From Ancylostoma caninum (Eukaryota > Nematoda > Chromadorea > Rhabditida > Ancylostomatidae): a DNA stretch of 64,000 nt. Location: assembly GCA_037903475.1 (NCBI GenBank), contig JBAJFG010000384.1, positions 124,001 through 188,000 of the forward strand, in the 5' to 3' direction. The notes below the pieces were generated by a model. That model ran no database searches. It saw nothing but the letters and a program-made list of their open reading frames with translations, and was not told where the DNA came from. The translations under genes were made by a program, and so were the position numbers. This document shows, one piece after another, positions 57,746-64,000 of this stretch (position 1 is the first letter of the stretch; each line of letters opens with the position of its first letter).

Positions 57746-58539
57746 CCTAAAGTGAGTGTCGATAGAGCTGAAGAGTTCGCGGTTTTGACGGCGCACAGAG
57801 CGCGTGCTCTACGCCTTGGAATCGCTATTTTCCCTTGCTATAGTGATCTCTTATATAAAGAATGATAGCGTATTGATTCTCATTTTGCAGACGGTGAGGG
57901 TCCGTCTGTTTCTCTAACCTTTCATCATATGAAAAAGCGCATAGACAATGATGAAGAGTGGATGCGCAGGTTTGCGACGAGAACCGATTAATGGATAACG
58001 GCGAAACGAGAGTGCGCAGACAGCGCCCTGGGCTAGATCCTCGCGGGACCTGCGATTTCATAACCGCCTCACACACTTCCAGTGGAGTCAAGAAATCTCT
58101 CATGACCAATTCGCTGCGGGACCCGCGTCTAGCAGTCTCACAGCCTCCGGATGAGATAATGTTTACAAGAATATACGGAGCAGGATAACCACTCCGCAGG
58201 CATATTGTAGGGTGACACAAAGAATTGAGCGATATAGGCGTGCTGTTCCTCCGCTGACGGCGATGAGATTTCTGAACGGCATGAGAGGTTCCTAGGCGTA
58301 GTGCTCCGGTGGTGTCCGTCGCACCTTCTCACAACTGGCACATTCTTGTCCTAGCATCCGTCCAAAAGTCCCTGAGCGATTCTGCAGCCACGGAATCAGT
58401 TCCAGTTTGTACACTTACATGCATAGAAAAAATGCGACATCATAGGTCATTGTGACATTTCCTCTGACCAAGTATGTAATTATTCAAGATTTCTGGATAA
58501 CCACTTCTTCCCATTGCTCTTGAGATTTACAAAAGTTAT
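57746..58539. other. Overlapping long frames, probably repeat-derived
   Basis: Plus frame 57958-58188 and minus frame 57825-58220 overlap completely. Neither has recognisable motifs; the minus frame contains CEAVMKSQVPRGSSPGRCL. I could not decide whether either is coding. Confidence 0.3.
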
Positions 58540-58760
58540 GGGCGACAGATGTACGAAGGGCCAATAGTGCCAGGGTACGGTTATGCGAATGGAAAGGGGT
58601 TTACTGTGGATTAAAAGTGCGGGAGATGCCAGGATACGGATTCGCGGACGGAGGAGAGTTCCGCTGTGGCCCAAAAGTTAAAGGAACTCCAGAATATGGG
58701 TCCACCGATGGATGAGAGGCCCGCTATGGCTTCATAGTGTGGGGATGCGAGGATGCTCTC
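58540..58760. repeat. Degenerate outlying copies of the 59-bp minisatellite
   Basis: Words ggatacgg, tccaccgatgg and gccc(a/g)ctgtggcc recur about every 60 bp, clearly related to 59490-60910 but divergent. Confidence 0.75.
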
Positions 58761-59489
58761 GAATAAAATTCTGTAGAAGGACTCAGCTCTGGCAAACACA
58801 ATTCAGATGTTAGATAGCTATTATGGAGGTGACGCAGTTGCTGTGGCTTATATTTCCCTGCCTCACTAGAGTTAAGGACTTCCAAACATGCATAATCTTG
58901 CCGAACCTCATTAGGCTTGAGAATCGACATAGTCTACGATGTATTGGACTTCTTGCTTCCTATTTACAACGCTATGGATTCACAACTCAGATCGCCGTAA
59001 GGGGGCTAGAGCGGCTAGAGATACGCGGCGTCACTCATAGACACCGTAATGTTGAGGCGCAGACTGTGGGGAGAAATGGCCGATTTTTAAGGACTCAGGC
59101 ACGTTCGTTTCGGGACTCGCAATTACGTCACTGCTGGCTCTCCCGCATGCACGAGGGAGTGATTTCAGCACCTTCGCTGGCGGTCTCGCATCATAGAAGT
59201 GAGGGAGTGTTTACAAGCTTTCAGGCTGCACAATGGAAAACCACCCTTCCACTGTTGCGACGCTGCAGGCACCTCTAGAGAGGCAATGGACGGGTCTTAT
59301 GAGAGCTGCAACGTCCCGGAGACTTAGACAAGGCTGGACCTACGCGGTCGCCTCATCTGGTAGTGGATGTTATTGCCGCATCCCCTGTTCAATTCTCGCG
59401 GCGGTTGTGCAGTCACGACATCCGCTCGCGAGAAAGCTTTTGCACTAACACAGAGTAAAAGCCTCAATATATCAAGGCATGCCAATCAA
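58761..59489. other. Unique sequence between two parts of the minisatellite
   Basis: A plus frame (58823-59278) and an overlapping minus frame (58724-58930, QDYACLEVLNSSEAGKYKPQ) are both open; no family recognised. This may be an insertion into an older array. Confidence 0.3.
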
Positions 59490-60910
59490 CAATGTAGGGA
59501 TACGGGTCCACCGATGGAGAAAGGTCCCGTCGTGGCCAATGGTGTGGGGAACGCCATTGCACGGGTCCATCGATGGAGAAAGGGCCCACCCTGGCCATTG
59601 GAGTGGGGAACGCCAAGATACGGGTCCATCGATGGAGAAAGGGCCCACCGTGGCCAATGGAATGGGGAACGCCATTGCACGGGCCCAACGATGAAGAAAG
59701 GGCCCGCCGTGGCCCAATGGTGTGGGGGACGCCAAGATACGGGTCCATCGATGGAGAAAGGGCCCGCAGTGGCCAATGGTGTGGGGAACGCCATTGCACG
59801 GGCCCACCGTGGCCAATGGAGTGGGGAACGTCATTTCACGGGCCCATCGATGAAGAAAGGGCCCGCCGTGGCCTGATGGTGTGGGGGACGCCAAGATATG
59901 GGTCCATCGATGGAGAAAGGGCCCACCGTGGCCAATGGAGTGGGGAACGCCATTGCACGGGCCCAACGATGAAGAAAGGGCCCGCCGTGGCCCAATGGTG
60001 TGGGGGACGCCAAGATACGGGTCCATCGATGGAGAAAGGGCCCGCAGTGGCCAATGGTGTGGGGAACGCCATTGCACGGGCCCACCGTGGCCAATGGAGT
60101 GGGGAACGTCATTTCACGGGCCCATCGATGAAGAAAGGGCCCGCCGTGGCCTGATGGTGTGGGGGACGCCAAGATATGGGTCCATCGATGGAGAAAGGGC
60201 CCACCGTGGCCAATGGAGTGGGGAACGCCATTGCACGGGCCCAACGATGAAGAAAGGGCCCGCCGTGGCCCAATGGTGTGGGGGACGCCAAGATACGGGT
60301 CCATTGATGGAGAAAGGGCCAGCAGTGGCCAATGGTGTGGGGAACGCCATTGCACGGGCCCATCGATGGAGAAAGGGCCCACCGTGGCTAATGAAGTGGG
60401 GAACGCCATTGCACGGGCCCAACGATGAAGAAAGGGCCCGCCGTGGCCCAGTGGTGTGGAGAATGCAAGGAAGCGGGTCCACCGAACGAGAAAGAGCCCA
60501 CCGTAGCCAAGTGGTGTGATGAACGCCAGGATACGGGTCCACCGATGAAGATTGGGTTCGCGTGGCCCAGTGGTGTGAGGTGCATTAGGACACGGGTCTA
60601 CCGTTGGAGAAAGGGCCCGAAGTGGCGCAGTGGTGTGGATAACGCCGGGATACGTATCCGCCAATATAGGATTGGTCCGCTGTGACTCAGTGAAGTGGAG
60701 AATGCCGCGATACGGTTCAGCCGACGGTGAACGGGTTCATTGTGGCCTAACAGTGAAGATGACCCCAGAAGATGGTTCCACCGATGGAAAAAAGCCCGCT
60801 GCGGCCCAGCAGTGTGGAAAACACTCGGATACGATTTCACTTTGGTCCAATACTGTGGGGAACGGCAGGATACAGTTCCTCCGAAGGAGAACGCGTCTGC
60901 GTTCGCGCGG
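59490..60910. repeat. 59-60 bp minisatellite with 278-bp higher-order repeat
   Basis: The unit is cgatggagaaagggcccacc gtggccaatgg agtggggaacgccattgcac gggtccat. Start points at 59512, 59571, 59630, 59689 and 59749 give a period of 59-60. A shortened unit (about 43 bp) recurs, and a block of five units is repeated every 278 bp (59617, 59895, 60173); the first two blocks are almost identical and the third diverges after about 180 bp. Beyond about 60450 units become degenerate. Frames stay open on both strands (up to 277 codons, minus) because the unit lacks stops, which is not evidence of coding. Confidence 0.95.
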
Positions 60911-62229
60911 TAGTGAGGTAGTGAATACGCACGAATATGCCATACGATGAAAAACGAACTTGTCATACCCATACTCAACGCATAAGAAGGACTTCATGTT
61001 TGGGCCCATTTAGAGATTGGTTCTACTTCTTTGTCAATTTTCTAGAGATTTGGCAAGTGCGAAGCTTTTGCACATGTCCCAAGTGGCTGCCCCATCCCAC
61101 TTTCTAGCGTCCCGAAGGGGCGCTAGTCAACTGTAGTGATGCTTAAAGCCTGAGTCAGAGTTTTGCCGCCGGGCGAGTCGCCCACGTCATAACATACCGG
61201 GCTGCTATGCAGCGTGCGCTGCGGCGAAACTTGCTAGAGTTTACCCATATAGAGGCTTATAGGGGCTCTATATGAGTGAAAGAAGTACGAAATAACGAGA
61301 AAAATAGGTTCGGATAGGTGCGCGGCAAAAGTTCTTTTGCCCCTATAAGCGGGTTCCAGAGTTGTCCCGCGCCGCGCCGCGCCATATGATGAAGGATAGG
61401 GCGCGGCAGAATCCCAGAAAAAATCCAAACGAAACGGAGGAATTACGTGAGATGTAGAAAGAATGCCCTACTGCTAATCAACGCGCCCCCGCTTAGCTCT
61501 GAATCCCTCCGACGGCGCTGAGTGGTAAAGGGTTGCGGCCCACCACTGCTGTCGCATCATTGGAATGAATGTGTTGACTGAAGTAATGATGTGCTGATGA
61601 AAGCTGAAGAATGAGTGCTTTTATCAGCACATCATGACTTCAGTGAGGCCGAAAGAGGCACCCTACTGGATAGGATTTCCGGCTTGCAAACTAGATAAGG
61701 CTTTCAATAGAAGTAGAGGGGAGAAGAATACTGTGGAGCTTCTCAGTGAGCTTAAAATGAGATGATCGAGAGAAGAGTGACAATGTAGTCATTACCACGA
61801 ACAAGAAGGGTGTGTCGTAACAGCGCTGTCGGTCGACCACATGTCTGTTACAGAGGGGACTTCAACTCCATGAGTAACAGATATAAACTGGGCTGAAAAA
61901 AGCCTGGGAGAAACACACTTAACGCAAATGTTGCAACATGATGCAACGGATGGTAGCTGACACACAGAGATAAAAAAAGAAGAGAGCAAAAGTCAAGAGC
62001 TACGCTCAAAGAAAAAAAGATAGACAACACGAGTTTACCTTCACACAAGTTCCGTATTAGTGCGTGAGAGCTGTAAGATACGTAGGAGAGTGGGAGACGC
62101 AATTCCGTTATATGTTACATCTTTTGTCGCGTGTCGAGAATAGACGTGAGCATTACCGTTCAAATACTATAGTTTTTTACAGGGTTCGAATGAATTGATT
62201 TTTCGAAAATTGAGCTTTTTTGACTACTT
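60911..62229. other. No gene recognised
   Basis: Includes a GC-rich stretch at 61340-61400 and a 68-bp foldback at 61577-61644. Minus frames at 61792-62102 are hydrophobic but unsupported. Confidence 0.4.
61577..61644. repeat. Short foldback, 68 bp
   Basis: actgaagtaatgatgtgctg on the left pairs with cagcacatcatgacttcagt on the right around a short AT-rich loop. Confidence 0.8.
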
Positions 62230-62309
62230 TTAGCCAGGACTCTTTCAGCCATCGATTGATTCGTCGATTACATTGATTTTATTGATGTTTCGCGATATTT
62301 GCCAAGGAT

Positions 62310-62800
62310 TAGTGGGGACATGTCTAGTATGGTTCTTCAATGCGCTGAACACGAATATGGCAATCATTTCGCAAGGAATATTGTTTTACCGATTTTATCA
62401 ATTTTGCCCATTCTCGCTCAGGAGCAGGGAAGGACATGTCCATTGACTTATCGATTTCATTGATTTTTCGCTTTTTTTATCGCATAGGCCAGTGAGAACA
62501 TGTCCACTGGGGTTCCTCAGTACGCTGAATACGAATATGACAATCATTTTGCACAAAATACCGGTTTTTTGATTCTATCGATTTCTTCCATTTTCGTTTG
62601 GAGACTGGCAAGGTCATTTCTACTGTGGTTTCACTATAAGCTGCACACGAAAATGATGACCGTTCTGCACGAAATATTGATTTATCGACTTTATCGATCT
62701 TTTGATTTTCTATCCCATGTAGCAGTGAAGAAATGGCTGCTGGGGTTCCTCAATACGTTGACTGTGAATATGAGAATCCTTTTGCAGGAATACATGGATT
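62310..62800. repeat. Degenerate tandem array, units about 120-170 bp
   Basis: Four copies of a block: (g)gggttcctcagtacgctga atacgaatatgacaatcatt ttgca, followed by ttatcgat(t)t words. Copies begin near 62330, 62505, 62623 and 62745. The core gctgaacacgaatat is also found in the foldback at 9733-10130. The plus-strand frame through the array is a by-product. Confidence 0.7.
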
Positions 62801-63021
62801 CGGTGTCATCGGAATAACTTTGCTGACATTTCGCCTACACGTTGATGGAAGAGGGTCACTTGAGCTTTGCTAATACTGATCACCAGAATTATGGAATTTT
62901 TAGTAAATTTAAATAAATGGCAATAGCTATTGCTCTCAGAAGTGTGAGATAGCTGGGGTAGTAAAACACCCGAATGAAGTGAAATATGCCGGCTATTAGG
63001 GTTAATAGAAGCGCGACATAC

Positions 63022-63486
63022 CTTATAACGCGATGCATTTCATAATCAATAAAATCCATTATTGATCTTGTTTTGAAGTGAAGATTCGAACCACTAGCCA
63101 CTTTGTAGGTTTCAAATACGCGTTCCTGTAATGTTCTACAATTAATTAAAGTACCTTGTTCAATTTCTGTCATACATTCAAAGCCACACTTAATTTATAG
63201 AAGAAAAGAAATTGAAGAGATAGAGTGACATGTGGCCGTAACTCCCTCAGAGCATTCTGCTCAAGTTTAAAAAGAACAATGCGCATCTTCTACTGGGTCG
63301 GTAAACTTGGAAAAGTTCGTTTACCAGAAAGCTTTGGGGACGTGGGAATGCGAAGCAACGAGTCGTACGCGTCTGCTTCAGAAATTGCTAATGCAATTTG
63401 CTATATTTACTCACTTTCTCCTCGAGATCCCTGAGCATCTTTTCTAAGACTGATTCCACGAAGAGTTTGCGGCTGATGTGGCTCAT
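63022..63486 (-). CDS. Possible three-exon gene start, unknown protein
   Basis: Minus-strand exons 63486-63415 (MSHISRKLFVESVLEKMLRD LEEK), 63375-63325 (QTRTTRCFAFPRPQSFL) and 63125-63022 (ERVFETYKVASGSNLHFKTR, SIMDFIDYEMHRVI) join in phase 0 with good gtgagt, gtaaac and gtatgt donors. The third exon ends in phase 2 and needs downstream exons that I did not find. If the last donor is not used, the frame continues into a strongly hydrophobic stretch (YVALLLTLIAGIFHF). No family recognised. Confidence 0.4.
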
Positions 63487-64000
63487 TATTTCTCAGGTTG
63501 GTTCAGATGCCCTGAAGATGCATTCTATCGTTAACATGATAGAACACAGATGCACATCACAATCACAGAAATCAAAAGTTCAAAAACAAGTAACAAGTAT
63601 AGTAAATGGTCGATAAAAACTTGCACATGGATGTGGTGTGCAAGCGATTGGCTTGCAATGGCTCTGTTTCCTAGTATCGATAAGCACGGTTTATCACCTA
63701 TGTTTGCACACTTTCACCAGTGAGTCAGGGTGGCTGATTTCTCCCCCATCCTGCATCCTTGGAAAAACTTTGGCAATCTTGAAAAAAAAAAAGAAAAAAG
63801 GCTCTGGTGGATATAGCTGTTCGCGTGGTAGAAATACGGTTTTAAAATCTATAAGAGCGATAGAATTGCAGTTCCGATTTTTTGGAGGGCACTACGATAG
63901 AACAGGGACAAAATTTATAACTGCCAGTCTTGCAGGAAAACTACAACTTCAGTGAAAAGGGGAAGTTGGTAGCTTTCTTTTGACACTATCAGTTTAGTAA
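63487..64000. other. Window end, nothing recognised
   Basis: Short frames on the plus strand, including an A-rich run at 63782-63799. No splice structure. Confidence 0.4.

Noticed and set aside
57825..58220. 131-codon minus frame overlapping a 76-codon plus frame
   Set aside because: Equally open on both strands with no domain, splice pattern or neighbour support; possibly repeat-derived.
59831..60664. 277-codon minus-strand frame and several plus-strand frames through the minisatellite
   Set aside because: They arise because the 59-60 bp unit lacks stops; frames rotate with the period and encode the same repeat peptide in shifting registers on both strands.
62500..62817. 105-codon plus frame
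   Set aside because: Runs through a degenerate tandem array; the copies do not preserve the same reading frame.
1..64000. CRISPR array, rRNA genes, bacterial operons, phage or viral genes
   Set aside because: None seen: no regularly spaced direct repeats with unique spacers, no rRNA core sequences, and all recognised proteins are animal genes with introns or eukaryotic transposons.

Overview
This window looks like chromosomal DNA of a parasitic nematode, most likely a strongylid (hookworm-like) species. The evidence is the gene structure: many small exons, TTTCAG-type 3' splice sites, and splice acceptors directly in front of start codons as used for spliced-leader trans-splicing. The proteins are animal proteins, and introns and spacers are crowded with Tc1/mariner, hAT and foldback elements plus non-LTR retrotransposon remnants. 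I see no bacterial operon, rRNA, convincing tRNA or CRISPR. The species call is inference.

Plus strand, 0-13.5 kb: the 3' part of a BAG6/Scythe-like chaperone gene (944-4959), a hAT-type MITE with an 8-bp target duplication (6332-6574), a possible two-exon 52-codon gene (6845-7192), a run of foldback repeats (7.2-10.1 kb), then a complete eight-exon TIPRL/TIP41-like gene (10199-13508). From 13.5 to 26.6 kb there is mostly transposon debris: a stop-ridden mariner transposase, a CR1-like RT fragment, an ATTC microsatellite, one isolated minus-strand coding exon, and a 162-bp direct repeat pair.

26.6-33.9 kb: a complete eight-exon iodotyrosine deiodinase (IYD/SUP-18 family) gene of 324 codons. 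Its 5.8-kb fourth intron holds a four-copy 357-bp tandem array, a non-LTR retrotransposon split by a TA-flanked TIR element, and a 470-bp foldback. Two more TA-flanked TIR elements follow, with a small uncharacterised minus-strand gene between them (35954-36485).

39.0-57.7 kb, minus strand: a TRPM-family cation channel. Twelve phase-consistent exons (49669 to 39024) encode the pre-S1 region, S1-S6, pore and TRP box. A further eight phase-consistent exons (57745 to 52297) may be its 5' part or a separate gene. Its introns carry four clusters of a TTCGAA/TATTCGAA palindromic repeat, a Tc1 deletion derivative, a decayed mariner, a large inverted repeat and a 1.32-kb TIR element. 58.5-60.9 kb is a 59-60 bp minisatellite with a 278-bp higher-order repeat; 62.3-62.8 kb is another degenerate array; the window ends beside a possible small minus-strand gene.

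The genes do not form an obvious pathway. BAG6 (chaperone triage), TIPRL (PP2A-family phosphatase regulation), IYD/SUP-18 (flavin deiodinase family; in C. elegans a regulator of a two-pore potassium channel) and a TRPM channel are independent metazoan functions. The most unusual material is repetitive: the TTCGAA clusters, the higher-order minisatellite, and the nested foldback elements.
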